Assembly: GCF_900089605.1 (NCBI RefSeq)
Contig: NZ_LT594324.1
Coordinates: 6,076,001-6,140,000, forward strand
DNA: 64,000 nucleotides
From: Micromonospora narathiwatensis
Lineage (GTDB): Bacteria; Actinomycetota; Actinomycetes; Mycobacteriales; Micromonosporaceae
Direction: 5' to 3'
The notes beneath the pieces were generated by a model. It was given only the letters and a program-made list of their open reading frames with translations. It ran no database searches and had not been told where the DNA came from. The translations under genes were made by a program, and so were the position numbers. Below are positions 8,140 to 18,537 of this stretch, piece by piece. Each line of letters starts with the position of its first letter. Position 1 is the first letter of the stretch.

Positions 8140-9162
8140 ATGGAGGCAGGCGGTCCCCGACTCCGGCGACGCCCGTCGGGGCGGCCGCGACGCGAACCGG
8201 GGCCGCTCGCCCGGACCGTGGCCCGGCTCGTGGTCCGCGCCGCCGACGGCGCCACCCGGCTGGTCACCGATCTGCTCGGCGCCAGCCCGGCGGCCGGCCG
8301 GGAGCGGATCAGCGAAGCCGAGCTGCGGGACCTGGTCGCGGCCAACACGGTGCTCGACCCGGACGAGCGGCGGATCATCGACGAGGTGCTGGCGGCCGGG
8401 GCACGCCTGGTCCGCGAGGTGATGGTGCCGCGTACCGAGGTGGTGTTCCTCTCCGCGGGGCTGACCGTCGTCGAGGCGGAGCGGCTGGTCCGGGCCGAGC
8501 CGCACACCCGCTATCCGGTCGTCGACGGCACCCACGACGACGTGGTCGGCTTCGTCCACCTGCGCGACGTGCTGCTCCGCCCCGAGCAGGAGAGCCGCGT
8601 CGGCGTCTGGGAGCTGACCCGCGAGGTGAAGCGGCTGCCCGGCAGCAAGCGGGTGCTGGCCGCGCTCACCGAGATGCGCCGGGAGGGGCACCACCTGGCG
8701 GTGGTGGTCGACGAGTACGGCGGCACCGCCGGCATCGTCACCTGCGAGGACCTGGTCGAGGAGCTGGTCGGGGAGATCCACGACGAGTACCACGCCCCGC
8801 CCGACCCGGCGCACGCCGGCCTGCCCGCCGTCGTCGACGGCCGGCTCAACCTGGTCGACTTCGCCGACCGCACCGGGGTGCCGCTGCCCGCCGGACCGTA
8901 CGAGACGGTCGGCGGCTTCGTGATGGCCGCCCTGGGCCGGCTCCCGGTCGCCGGGGACGAGGTGCCGGTGACCCCCGCCCCGGAGGGCCCGGGCGGACCC
9001 GATCCGGATGACCCGCCGGGCGGCTGGCTGCTGCGGGTGCTCGCCCTGGAGGGGCGGCGGGTGTCCCGGCTTGCGGTCTCCGCCGCGCGCCTGCCTGAGC
9101 AGCGGCGCGAGGTCACCGCCCGGGTCACGGTCGCCGAGAACGGATCCACCGGCCCGTCATGA
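8140..9162 (+). CDS. CBS-pair/CorC-HlyC domain protein lacking the DUF21 membrane domain
   Basis: Members of the CorC/HlyC (CNNM-like) family are thought to act in divalent cation handling. A basic N-terminal segment (1-30) leads to ARLVVRAADGATRLVTDLLG, which resembles the linker after the membrane domain of full-length relatives. Then come two CBS motifs: about 88-150 (VMVPRTEV...) and about 155-215 (VVVDEYGGTAGIVTCEDLVEEL is cut short here; EYGGTAG is diagnostic). A CorC_HlyC domain follows to about 320. The usual N-terminal DUF21 transmembrane region (about 180 residues) is absent, and the 173 bp upstream cannot hold it. The product should be soluble. Leaderless start. Confidence 0.82.
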   Translation: MEAGGPRLRRRPSGRPRREPGPLARTVARLVVRAADGATRLVTDLLGASPAAGRERISEAELRDLVAANTVLDPDERRIIDEVLAAGARLVREVMVPRTEVVFLSAGLTVVEAERLVRAEPHTRYPVVDGTHDDVVGFVHLRDVLLRPEQESRVGVWELTREVKRLPGSKRVLAALTEMRREGHHLAVVVDEYGGTAGIVTCEDLVEELVGEIHDEYHAPPDPAHAGLPAVVDGRLNLVDFADRTGVPLPAGPYETVGGFVMAALGRLPVAGDEVPVTPAPEGPGGPDPDDPPGGWLLRVLALEGRRVSRLAVSAARLPEQRREVTARVTVAENGSTGPS

Positions 9163-10221
<1,059 letters not shown>

Positions 10222-10257
10222 CGGCCCGGGCACGTCGGGAGAGGGTGTACACAGCCG

Positions 10258-10827
10258 GTGGCGGGAGGGGTGGCGGGGAGCGTGGATCGCAGGGACGGGG
10301 TGCCGGACACCGGCGACACCATCGAGATCGGGATCGCGGTGGACATCCCCGAGCCGTGGGGCGGGATGCTCACCCGTCGCCGGGTCGAGGCCGGTGACCC
10401 GCAGGTCGTCCCGGCCCACGTCACCCTGCTCGGGCCCACCGAGATCCCGCTGCGGGCGCTGCCCGCCGTCGAGGAGCACCTGGCCCGGGTGGCCGCCGCG
10501 CACCTGCCGTTCACCCTGCACCTGCGGGGCACCGGCACGTTCCGCCCGGTCACCCAGGTGGTCTTCGTGGCGGTGGCGGCCGGGATCAGCGAGTGCGAGC
10601 TGCTCGCCGCCGCGATCAACTCGGCGCCCGAGCTGCACCGGGAGGCCCGTTTCCCGTACCACCCGCATGTCACGGTGGCCCAGGACGTCCCGCCCGAGGC
10701 GCTCGACAAGGCGTACGAGGACCTGGCCGACTTCTCGGCGCTGTTCGAGGTCGAGGCGTTCACCCTCTTCTCGCACAGCGGCGCGACCCGGTGGCAGCCG
10801 CGCCGCGACTTCCGGTTGGGCGGTTGA
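10258..10827 (+). CDS. 2'-5' RNA ligase/cyclic phosphodiesterase family protein
   Basis: Member of the 2H phosphoesterase superfamily, 189 residues. The paired HxT motifs are visible as HVTLLGPT (about 56-63) and HPHVTVAQ (about 137-144), about 80 residues apart as expected. The natural substrate in actinobacteria is not established. The start is uncertain: GTG 10258 has GGAGAGGG 12 nt upstream. In-frame GTGs at 10282 and 10300 are alternatives, and the conserved domain begins only near residue 20. Confidence 0.75.
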   Translation: MAGGVAGSVDRRDGVPDTGDTIEIGIAVDIPEPWGGMLTRRRVEAGDPQVVPAHVTLLGPTEIPLRALPAVEEHLARVAAAHLPFTLHLRGTGTFRPVTQVVFVAVAAGISECELLAAAINSAPELHREARFPYHPHVTVAQDVPPEALDKAYEDLADFSALFEVEAFTLFSHSGATRWQPRRDFRLGG

Positions 10828-10881
10828 GCTGAGTGCGCGACCGGCCTGCCCGGGTCCGGGCGGGGGAGCGGTGAGGACGAC

Positions 10882-11820
10882 GTGCTGAACGTGTTCGGCC
10901 GGGTCGAGGCCGCGCTGGGCCGCCGGATCGACGCGGCCCGGGACCGGCTGCCGGTCTTCGACCACCTGTGGCGGGCCGGGACGCTCTACGCCGGGGTGCT
11001 CGGCGGCCGGCTCGCGGCGGCGATCGCCTACTACGGCTTCTTCGCGGTCTTCGCGCTCGCCCTGGTCGTGTACGCCGTCTTCGGCGCGGTCCTGGAGGAC
11101 AACGACGAGGTCAGCCGGGCCGCCGCCGACTTCCTCGAGAAGAACCTGCCGTTCCTCGATCCGCAGCAGATCGCGCAGAGCAGCAACACCGTCGGGGTGG
11201 TCGGCCTGGTCATCCTGGTCTTCACCGGGATCGGCTGGGTGGAGGCGATCCGCTCCTCGCAGCGGCTGATGTACGGCCTCAACCAGCAGCCCGGCAATCT
11301 GGTGCTCCGTCGCCTGGTCGACCTGGGGGTGCTGGTCGCGGTCTTCCTGCTGCTCGGCGTCTCGGTGGCCGCCGTCGACGCGCTGGGGTCGGTGCTGCGG
11401 TTCCTGCTGCGCAGCACCGGGTCGGTCGGCCTGACCACGGTCAGCGCGCTGCTCAGCGTCCTGATCAACGTGGTGCTGGCCGCGGCGTTGCTGGTGGCGG
11501 TGCCCCGGCTGCGGATGAGCCGTCGCCGGCTGCGCCCGGTCGTGCTCGTGGTCGCGATCGGCATCACCCTGCTCAACACGGTGGGGCGCTACTACGTGGT
11601 CCGCACCGAGCGGAACCCGGCGTACGCGGTGGTCACCACCGCGGTCGGGCTGCTGCTCTACCTCTACCTGCTCAACCAACTGGTGCTGTTCGGGGCGGCG
11701 CTCTGCGCGACCAGCCGGTACGGCCGGGTGGTCGACCTGGCCGAGGGCGGCGCGGCCCGGGAGGTGGACGTGGAGGCCGACGAGGTGATCGAACCGGGCA
11801 CGCCGGGCGGCGCGGGCTGA
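10882..11820 (+). CDS. YihY/BrkB-type inner membrane protein
   Basis: Integral membrane protein of 312 residues with about six hydrophobic segments: near 38-70, 104-125, 145-172, 180-210, 217-237 and 250-275. The family blocks AIAYYGFFAVFALAL and GLNQQPGN...RRLVDLG are present. The family was once annotated as ribonuclease BN, but its function is unknown. An acidic C-terminal tail is probably cytosolic. The GTG start follows GAGGA with 5-nt spacing. Confidence 0.85.
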   Translation: MLNVFGRVEAALGRRIDAARDRLPVFDHLWRAGTLYAGVLGGRLAAAIAYYGFFAVFALALVVYAVFGAVLEDNDEVSRAAADFLEKNLPFLDPQQIAQSSNTVGVVGLVILVFTGIGWVEAIRSSQRLMYGLNQQPGNLVLRRLVDLGVLVAVFLLLGVSVAAVDALGSVLRFLLRSTGSVGLTTVSALLSVLINVVLAAALLVAVPRLRMSRRRLRPVVLVVAIGITLLNTVGRYYVVRTERNPAYAVVTTAVGLLLYLYLLNQLVLFGAALCATSRYGRVVDLAEGGAAREVDVEADEVIEPGTPGGAG

Positions 11821-11877
11821 CCACTCAGGTCAACGCCGTGGCCGGCGGACCACTCTTTCCGTGCAACAGTGCGGATC

Positions 11878-12360
11878 ATGGGTACGGCCCGCGGCGGTGG
11901 TGACGATGATGAGCCGGTGGGCGCGCTTGTGACACTGGACCTGCCGGACGACTCGCCGATGCTCGGCCTGCCGTGGATCATCACCTTCGGCCCGCTCGGC
12001 GACGACGACGAGTGGGAACCGGTGGTCTGCGGCCCGTACGAGCGGCCGCACGCGCTCGCCCTGGCCGAGGCGGTGGTCGCCGAGGAGCAGTTGATGGCGG
12101 TGGTCGAGCCGCTGCTGCCGGCGCTGACGCCGGAGGAGATCCGTGGCGAGATCGCCGCGGCGCAGCTTGCCGCCGAGGACGAGGCGGCCCAAGTCGACCA
12201 GGCGGACCTCTACGGCGACTTCGAGGACACCATCGACGAGGAGCTGGAACTGGCCGCCGAGCGGGAGCCGGTGGCGGCGCCGAGGACCGCGCCGAGCCGG
12301 GACGAGGTGCGGGCGGGGTTCGCCCGGATCGCCGGACTGCTCACCAGCCGGGGCGCCTGA
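11878..12360 (+). CDS. Acidic protein of unknown function
   Basis: I do not recognise this protein. About 160 residues, rich in Asp/Glu, with no signal peptide or membrane segment. It has an ordered start (ALVTLDLPDDSPMLGLPWIITFG is cut short here; GLPWIITFGP is central), a helical middle with ALALAEAVVAEEQLMAVVEPLLPAL-type heptads, and a long acidic stretch from about 100 to 135. ATG 11878 is preferred over GTG 11869; neither has a Shine-Dalgarno site. It is followed by a strong hairpin. Confidence 0.7.
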   Translation: MGTARGGGDDDEPVGALVTLDLPDDSPMLGLPWIITFGPLGDDDEWEPVVCGPYERPHALALAEAVVAEEQLMAVVEPLLPALTPEEIRGEIAAAQLAAEDEAAQVDQADLYGDFEDTIDEELELAAEREPVAAPRTAPSRDEVRAGFARIAGLLTSRGA

Positions 12361-12378
12361 GCGGCCGTCCCAGATGGA

Positions 12379-12418
12379 CGCCGGCACCTCGGGAAGCGGA
12401 CTCCCCGAGGTGCCGGCG
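12379..12418. terminator. Hairpin terminator between convergent genes
   Basis: A perfect 15-bp stem: CGCCGGCACCTCGGG (12379-12393) with CCCGAGGTGCCGGCG (12404-12418), and a 10-nt loop. It lies between the acidic-protein gene and the alpha-glucosidase gene and can serve both strands. Confidence 0.75.
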
Positions 12419-12510
12419 CCACCTCACCCCCCACCACAAGGGGTCGGTAGCCCAGCCGCCCGTCGGCGCGGGGCACAACGGACGACCAGGTCAATGGGTG
12501 GTTACCCGGC

Positions 12511-14145
12511 TCACCGCCGTTCGAACCACGCAGCTGAGTCCACCGGCAGGACGTGTCCGTCGCCCCGCTCGGTGAGGTCGGTGCTGGCGGCGATCGGCCG
12601 GCCGTGGCCGGCGATCGTGACCTCGGCGCCGCTGAGGTTGACCACGCAGGTCAGCTCGACGCCCTCGGCGGTGCGGCGGAAGGCCAGCACCCCGGGCTCG
12701 GTCTCCAACCAGGTGATGCCGGCGAGGCCGGCCAGCGCCGGGTGCTCGTGCCGGATCCGCAGGGCGGTCCGGTAGAGCTCCAGCGTCGAGCCGGGCACGC
12801 CGGTCTGGGCGGCCACCGAGAGGGCCCGCCAGGTCGCCGGGGCCGGCAGCCAGCTCAGCTCGCTGCCGGCCGGGCCGAACCCGTACGGGGGCAGCTCGCC
12901 GCCCCACGGGATCGGCACCCGGCAGCCGTCCCGGCTCTCGCCGGTGCGCAGGAACGCCGGGTCCTGGCGCAGTTCGTCGGGGAGGTCCAGCACCTCCGGC
13001 AGGCCCAGTTCCTCGCCCTGGTAGACGTACGCGCAGCCGGGCAGAGAGAGCATCAGCAGGGCGGCGGCCCGGGCGCGGCGCAGGCCGACCTCGCCGTCGC
13101 CGTACCGGGTGACGTGCCGCTGCCGGTCGTGGTTGGAGAGCACCCAGGTGGTCGGGGCGCCGACGATGGTCGACTCGGCGAGCGCGGTGTCGATCACCTT
13201 GCGGAACGAGTCGGCCGACCAGGTGGCGTCGAGGAAGTCGAAGCTGAACGCCTGGTGCAGCTCGTCCGGGCCGATGTAGCGGGCCAGCCGCTGCGGGGTC
13301 TCCGCCCACGCCTCGGCCACCGCCATCCGGCCGCCCGGGTAGCTGTCCAGGATCGGCCGCCAGGCGCGGTAGATGTCGTGCACCTCGTCCTGGTCGAAGT
13401 ACGGCAACTGGCCCTTGCCCAGCAGCTCGGACTGGCGCCGCCCGGTGGTCATCGAGTTGAAGCCGACGTCCGGCAGCCCCTCGGCCTTGATCATTCCGTG
13501 CGCCACGTCGATCCGGAAGCCGTCCACGCCCCGGTCCAGCCAGAACCGCAGGACGTCCTCGAACTCGGCGCGTACCTCGGGGTGGCGCCAGTTCAGGTCG
13601 GGCTGGGCCGGGTCGAACAGGTGCAGGTACCACTGGCCGTCGGCGGTCCGCGTCCAGGCGGGGCCGCCGAAGATGCTCTCCCAGTCGTTCGGCGGCAGCT
13701 CACCCGCCTCGCCCTTGCCGTCGGCGAACAGGTAACGCTCGCGTTCGGGCGAGCCGGGTCCGGCGGCGAGGGCCGCCTGGAACCAGGGGTGCCGGCTGGA
13801 CGTGTGGTTGGGGACCAGGTCCACGATGATGCGCAGGCCCAGGGCGTGCGCGTCGGTGATCATCGCGTCGAAGTCGGCGAGGTCGCCGAAGAGGGGGTCC
13901 ACGTCCCGGTAGTCGGCCACGTCGTAGCCGGCGTCGACCTGGGGCGAGGTGTAGAAGGGGGTCAGCCAGAGGGCGTCCACCCCGAGGTCGCGCAGGTGGG
14001 GCAGGCGTTCCCGGATGCCCTGGAGGTCACCGACACCGTCGCCGTTCGCGTCCGCGAAGCTGCGGACGTAGACCTGGTAGACGACTGCGGATCGCCACCA
14101 GTCGTCGTCGGAGGTCAGCGGCGTGGGATGGGTGGCGGCGGTCAT
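12511..14145 (-). CDS. Alpha-glucosidase (GH13)
   Basis: Cytoplasmic GH13 enzyme (544 residues) that probably releases glucose from maltose, trehalose-type or other short alpha-glucosides. Conserved regions: DLVPNHTS (109-116), GFRIDVAHG with nucleophile Asp213 (209-217), VAEAW with acid/base Glu278 and WVLSNHD with Asp340. No signal peptide. I use ATG 14145 (MTAATHPTPL), preceded by GGGATCG. An upstream in-frame ATG would add 32 arginine-rich residues through the operator region. It sits next to a LacI regulator and malEFG. Confidence 0.9.
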   Translation of the reverse strand: MTAATHPTPLTSDDDWWRSAVVYQVYVRSFADANGDGVGDLQGIRERLPHLRDLGVDALWLTPFYTSPQVDAGYDVADYRDVDPLFGDLADFDAMITDAHALGLRIIVDLVPNHTSSRHPWFQAALAAGPGSPERERYLFADGKGEAGELPPNDWESIFGGPAWTRTADGQWYLHLFDPAQPDLNWRHPEVRAEFEDVLRFWLDRGVDGFRIDVAHGMIKAEGLPDVGFNSMTTGRRQSELLGKGQLPYFDQDEVHDIYRAWRPILDSYPGGRMAVAEAWAETPQRLARYIGPDELHQAFSFDFLDATWSADSFRKVIDTALAESTIVGAPTTWVLSNHDRQRHVTRYGDGEVGLRRARAAALLMLSLPGCAYVYQGEELGLPEVLDLPDELRQDPAFLRTGESRDGCRVPIPWGGELPPYGFGPAGSELSWLPAPATWRALSVAAQTGVPGSTLELYRTALRIRHEHPALAGLAGITWLETEPGVLAFRRTAEGVELTCVVNLSGAEVTIAGHGRPIAASTDLTERGDGHVLPVDSAAWFERR

Positions 14146-14242
14146 CGGTGACGATCCCCGTTTCTTCGGCGCGGGACGGCGGCACCCACGCCGGTGCGAC
14201 GCGCGGGGGTGTCTGAGCAGAATGCCGCTGGAACGCTGCAAG

Positions 14243-14265
14243 AGTCAAGCAAACCTTGCGCAAGG
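14243..14265 (-). promoter_or_regulatory. LacI-type operator and possible -35 upstream of the alpha-glucosidase gene
   Basis: CCTTGCGCAAGG (14254-14265) is a perfect 12-bp palindrome with the central CG typical of LacI-family operators. TTGACT (complement of 14243-14248) beside it could be the -35 of the alpha-glucosidase promoter, so bound repressor would block polymerase. It lies between the gene's start and the end of the LacI gene. Confidence 0.65.
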
Positions 14266-14375
14266 AATGGTACCGACCAAGTCCGGTCGGGCCTCGCCCG
14301 CCTCCGGTTCGTCGATGTGGCGGTGTCGGAGCCGGGTGGATACCGCGACGTCGGCAATGTGGTCGTGCCCGGCGG

Positions 14376-15449
14376 TCAGGCCGGGACGGCGAACGAGGAG
14401 GGGGCCGGGCGCTGGGGCTTGGCGCCGGTGCCGCCCTGCCGGACCACCGCGGTGGAGCCGCGTACCACCAGCTCCGGCCGGAACAGGTACTCCGAGTGCG
14501 GGGCGGGGTGGCCGTTGATCTCGTCGACCAGGGCCCGGACCGCGGCCACCGCCATGGCGGTCACCGGCTGGCGCATCGTGGTCAGCGGCGGGTCGGTGAA
14601 GGCCATCAGCGGGGAGTCGTCGTAACCGACAACCGAGACGTCGCCGGGTACGGAGAGACCGCGCTGGCGGGCGGCCCGGATCGCGCCGAGCGCCATCAGG
14701 TCGGAGCCGCAGACGACGCCGGTGACCCCGCGTTCGATCAGCCGGCCGGCGGCGGCCTCGCCGCCCTCGACGCCGAACAGGGACAGCTCGGCCAGTTCCC
14801 CGACCTCCGCCTCGGTCGTGCCGACCAGCCGGGTCATCGCGGTCCGGAAGCCGGCCACCCGGCGCTGCACCGGTACGAACCGGTCCGGGCCGGTGATCAG
14901 GCCGATCCGCCGGTGGCCCAGGGCAACCAGGTGCGCGACGGCCAGTTCGGTGGCCTCGCCGTCGTCGCAGGAGACGAAGGGCGCGGCGATGCCGGGCGCG
15001 TACCCGTTGATCATGACGATCGGCAGCGGGCGGCCGATCAGCGCCCGGTACCGGTCGTGGTTGGCGGCGGTGTCGGCGTGCAGGCCGGAGACGAAGACGA
15101 TCCCGGAGACCTGCCGGTCCAGCAGCATCTCGACGTACTCGTCCTCGGTGACCCCGCCGGGGGTCTGGGTGCACAGCACGGGGGTGAAGCCGCTCTGCGC
15201 CAGCGTCGACTCGATGACCTGGGCGAAGGCCGGGAAGATCGGGTTGTCCAACTCAGGCACCACCAGGCCGACCAGCCCGGCGCTGCGCTTGCGCAGCCGG
15301 GCGGGGCGCTCGTACCCGAGCACGTCGAGGGCGGTCAGGACGGCCTGCCGGGTCTCCGGGGCCACTCCGGGGCGGTCGTTGAGCACCCGCGACACCGTGG
15401 CCTCGCTGACTTCGGCCTGTTGGGCGATGTCGGACAGTCGAGCGCGCAT
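14376..15449 (-). CDS. LacI-family transcriptional regulator
   Basis: Probable repressor of the maltodextrin genes on both sides. 357 residues. The N-terminal LacI HTH is RLSDIAQQAEVSEATVSRVL (4-23) with the hinge near 45-60. It is followed by a periplasmic-binding-protein-like effector domain (GLVVPELDNPIF, DRQVSGIVF, GYDDSPLMAFTDPPLTT). The ATG is 197 bp from the divergent malE start. The effector is likely maltose or a maltodextrin by context, not proven. Confidence 0.92.
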   Translation of the reverse strand: MRARLSDIAQQAEVSEATVSRVLNDRPGVAPETRQAVLTALDVLGYERPARLRKRSAGLVGLVVPELDNPIFPAFAQVIESTLAQSGFTPVLCTQTPGGVTEDEYVEMLLDRQVSGIVFVSGLHADTAANHDRYRALIGRPLPIVMINGYAPGIAAPFVSCDDGEATELAVAHLVALGHRRIGLITGPDRFVPVQRRVAGFRTAMTRLVGTTEAEVGELAELSLFGVEGGEAAAGRLIERGVTGVVCGSDLMALGAIRAARQRGLSVPGDVSVVGYDDSPLMAFTDPPLTTMRQPVTAMAVAAVRALVDEINGHPAPHSEYLFRPELVVRGSTAVVRQGGTGAKPQRPAPSSFAVPA

Positions 15450-15477
15450 GGCGGCACTTTAGCTCACGGGAAAGTTC

Positions 15478-15536
15478 TTGCGTACACTTCTGCAATACCT
15501 TCCATTCTCTGCAACGCCTTGCTAACGTCCCCGCAA
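15478..15536. promoter_or_regulatory. Cluster of TTGC/GCAA half-sites between lacI and malE
   Basis: TTGC (15478-15481) and GCAA (15492-15495) are spaced 10 bp apart. GCAA-CGCC-TTGC (15511-15522) and another GCAA (15533-15536) follow. The half-sites match those in the palindrome at 14254-14265, so the LacI protein may act here on both the divergent malE operon and its own gene. Confidence 0.45.
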
Positions 15537-15646
15537 CACGCGAGAGCAGCGGCGCAACACCCAGCGCCGGTCAGCAAGAAATTTCAGAGGTTTCCACTGG
15601 CGGGCCGTCCCTCCCCCGGCGGGCCGCCATGACGACAGGAGTACCG

Positions 15647-16897
15647 ATGCGCATCCGTACCGCGGGTGTGGTCGCTGTCCTCGGCCTGGCGCTCGCCGCC
15701 TCCGGCTGCGGTGGCAGTGGCAGCGACAAGCCGGCAGCCAAGGAATCCAGCAAGGCGACCGGCGGCAAGCTGGTCATCTGGGCCGACGACAAGCGGACCG
15801 CGGCCCTCAAGCCGTTCGCCGAGGCGTTCGGCAAGGAGAACGGCGTCACCGTCGAGGTCCAGGCCGTCTCCAAGGACCTGCAGACGAACTTCGTCACCGC
15901 CTCGCAGCAGGGCAGCGGGCCGGACGTCGTGGTCGGCGCGCACGACTGGATCGGCAACCTGGTCCAGAACGGCGCCATCGACCCGGTGCAGCTCGCCGCC
16001 GACCAGAAGAGCGCGTTCAACGAGGTCGCGATCAAGGCGGTGACCTTCAACGGCCAGCTCTACGGCGTCCCCTACGCCACCGAGAACGTCGCGCTGATCC
16101 GCAACACCGAGCTGGCCCCCGAGGCGCCGAAGACCATCGAGGAGCTGGTCGAGACCGGCAAGAAGCTCAAGGCCGAGAAGAAGGCCAGCGAGATCCTCTG
16201 CCTCCAGTCCGGCCAGAACGGCGACGCCTACCACATCTACCCGCTGTACACCTCCGGCGGCGGCTACCTGTTCGGCACCGCGGCCAACGGCGACTACGAC
16301 CCGAAGGACCTGGGCGTGGGCAAGCCGGAGTCGATCGCGGCCTTCCAGAAGATCGCGAAGCTCGGTGAGAAGGGCGACGGCGCGCTGAAGCGCTCCATCA
16401 CCGGCGAGAACTCCATCGCCACCTTCACCGGCAAGAAGTGCGCCTTCCTGGTCTCCGGCCCGTGGGCCATCGCCGACGCCAAGAAGGCCGACATCAAGTA
16501 CGACATCTCCCCGGTCCCCGGTTTCGCCGGTGGCAAGGAGGCCCAGCCGTTCGTGGGCGTCCAGGCGTTCTACGTCGCCGCCAAGGGCCAGAACAAGGCG
16601 CTGGCCCAGGAGTTCGTCACCAACTACGTGACCAAGCCCGACCTGGCCGTCGCGCTCTACCAGGCCGAGCCGCGCCCGCCGGCGCTGACCGCCGCCTTTG
16701 ACCAGGTGAAGGGCGAGGACCCGGACCTGGCCAAGTTCCAGGAGGCCGGCAAGAACGGCCAGGTGCTCCCGGCGATCCCGGCCATGGCCGCGATCTGGGA
16801 CCCGTTCGGCAAGGCGGAGGCCGCCATCATCGGTGGCGCCGACCCGGCCACCACCATCACCGCCGCCGGCAAGACCATCGCCGGCCAGATCAAGTAA
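15647..16897 (+). CDS. malE: Maltose/maltodextrin-binding lipoprotein
   Basis: Extracytoplasmic solute-binding protein of the sugar ABC importer, 416 residues. The signal peptide ends in the lipobox LAASGC with Cys21 for lipid attachment. It is then a family 1 (MalE-like) binding protein: KLVIWADDKR, GPDVVVGAHDWIGNLVQNGAI, YGVPYATEN, FTGKKCAFLVSGPWA (the longer blocks are split for brevity). ATG 15647 has AGGAG (15637-15641) at 5 nt and gives a proper signal peptide; an upstream ATG at 15629 would not. The stop overlaps malF. Confidence 0.93.
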   Translation: MRIRTAGVVAVLGLALAASGCGGSGSDKPAAKESSKATGGKLVIWADDKRTAALKPFAEAFGKENGVTVEVQAVSKDLQTNFVTASQQGSGPDVVVGAHDWIGNLVQNGAIDPVQLAADQKSAFNEVAIKAVTFNGQLYGVPYATENVALIRNTELAPEAPKTIEELVETGKKLKAEKKASEILCLQSGQNGDAYHIYPLYTSGGGYLFGTAANGDYDPKDLGVGKPESIAAFQKIAKLGEKGDGALKRSITGENSIATFTGKKCAFLVSGPWAIADAKKADIKYDISPVPGFAGGKEAQPFVGVQAFYVAAKGQNKALAQEFVTNYVTKPDLAVALYQAEPRPPALTAAFDQVKGEDPDLAKFQEAGKNGQVLPAIPAMAAIWDPFGKAEAAIIGGADPATTITAAGKTIAGQIK

Positions 16898-18537
16898 TGA
16901 GCACGCCGCTGCCCGGCCCGGGGTCTGCCACGCAGACCCCGGGCCGGGAGCCCGTTCGGAGCGGGCTCCCGGGCAAGTCCCGTACCGCGCGGCACCACGC
17001 GCCGATCACCGCGACCGGTCTGGTCGTCAAGGTGGTCCTGCTCGGCCTGGCGGCCGGGATCGCGATCTGGGCGGCGTTCCCGCTCGTCGAGGCCGGGCAC
17101 TGGATCGGGCTGGCCATCCTGGCGGCCACCACCGCCGGCCTGTTCTACCTCTATCTCACCCGCCGGCACATCCCGGCCAAGTACCTGGTCCCCGGCACGC
17201 TCTTCCTGATCGCCTTCCAGGTCTTTCCGGTGCTCTACACCGCGAGCACCGCCTTCACGAACTTCGGCGACGGCCACCGCGGCAGCAAGGACGACGCGAT
17301 CGTCGCCATCCAGACCTCCTCGGTCAAGCAGGTCCCCGGCTCGACCGAGTACTCCCTCTCCATCGCCACCAAGGGCGACCCGGCCACCGGCCCGCTGGTC
17401 TTCCTGCTCAGCGACCCGAAGACCCGGGAGGTCTCCGCCGGTGACGCGGACGGGCTGCACCGGCTCGACCCCGGTCAGGTCACGGTCAGCCCGACCGGCA
17501 AGGTCACCGCCGCCGACGGCTACACCGTGCTCAACTTCGGCGAGGCCAGCGTACGGAGCAAGGAGATCACCGACCTGATCGTGCCGACCTCCGGCGGTGC
17601 CATCCGGTCCAACGGCCTGTCCCGCGCCTACGAGGGCACGGCCCTCCGGGCGTACGACGCGGGCTGCGACTGCGTCAAGGACAGCGAGACCGGCAAGACC
17701 TGGACCGCCGACGCCACGACCGGCTCCTTCGTCGCCGCCGACGGCGAACGGCTCGCCCAGGGCTGGAAGGTCAACGTCGGGCTGAAGAACTTCAGCCGGG
17801 TGTTGACCGATCCGGACATCTCCGGCCCGTTCTTCGGCACGCTGCTCTGGAACTTCGCCTTCGCGATCGGCTCGACCGGGCTCACCTTCCTGCTCGGCAT
17901 GGCCATCGCGCTCGCCCTGCACTCGCCCCGGATGCGGGGCACCAACTTCTACCGGGTGCTGCTGATCCTGCCGTACGCCATGCCGTCGTTCGCGATGCTG
18001 CTGGTCTGGCGGGACATGTTCAACACCGACTTCGGCCTGGTCAACAACCTGTTCGGGCTGGGCGTCGACTGGTTCGGCCAGACCTGGTCCGCCCGGGCCG
18101 CGGTGCTGCTGGTGCAGCTCTGGCTCGGCTACCCGTACATGTTCCTGGTGGCCACCGGCGCGCTCCAGGCGATCCCGAGCGAGCTGACCGAGGCCACCTC
18201 GGTCGACGGGGCGACGCCGTGGCAGTCGTTCCGGGCGGTCACCCTGCCGCTGCTGCTGGTCGCGCTCTCGCCGCTGCTGATCGCGTCGTTCGCGTACAAC
18301 TTCAACAACGTCAACGCGATCCTGTTCACCACCGAGGGTGGCCCGTTCGCGCCCGACAACCCGACCAACGGCGCGACCGACCTGCTGATCACCTACACCT
18401 ACCGGCTCGCCTTCGGCGCCCAGGGCGCCGAGTACGGCATGGCCGCCGCGGTCTCGATCTTCATCTTCGCGATCGTGGCCACGGTGTCGGCGATCAGCTT
18501 CTCGCGGACCCGCAAGCAGGAGGAGGTGTACTCGTGA
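16897..18537 (+). CDS. malF: Maltose ABC transporter permease, MalF type
   Basis: Membrane subunit, 546 residues. Like enteric MalF it has extra N-terminal membrane spans (about 42-85, 100-125) and a large extracytoplasmic domain (about 126-300), which contains a CDC pair. The six-span permease core follows, with the EAA loop EATSVDGATPWQSFRAVTLP (20 residues) near 430. The start ATG overlaps the malE TAA by one base. No ATPase gene is in the operon; such actinobacterial importers normally share the MsiK ATPase encoded elsewhere. Confidence 0.93.
   Translation: MSTPLPGPGSATQTPGREPVRSGLPGKSRTARHHAPITATGLVVKVVLLGLAAGIAIWAAFPLVEAGHWIGLAILAATTAGLFYLYLTRRHIPAKYLVPGTLFLIAFQVFPVLYTASTAFTNFGDGHRGSKDDAIVAIQTSSVKQVPGSTEYSLSIATKGDPATGPLVFLLSDPKTREVSAGDADGLHRLDPGQVTVSPTGKVTAADGYTVLNFGEASVRSKEITDLIVPTSGGAIRSNGLSRAYEGTALRAYDAGCDCVKDSETGKTWTADATTGSFVAADGERLAQGWKVNVGLKNFSRVLTDPDISGPFFGTLLWNFAFAIGSTGLTFLLGMAIALALHSPRMRGTNFYRVLLILPYAMPSFAMLLVWRDMFNTDFGLVNNLFGLGVDWFGQTWSARAAVLLVQLWLGYPYMFLVATGALQAIPSELTEATSVDGATPWQSFRAVTLPLLLVALSPLLIASFAYNFNNVNAILFTTEGGPFAPDNPTNGATDLLITYTYRLAFGAQGAEYGMAAAVSIFIFAIVATVSAISFSRTRKQEEVYS

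Noticed and set aside
12553..14151. Long open frame opposite the alpha-glucosidase gene
   Set aside because: Val/Gly/Arg-rich composition and exact antisense position to a gene with GH13 motifs; typical high-GC shadow.
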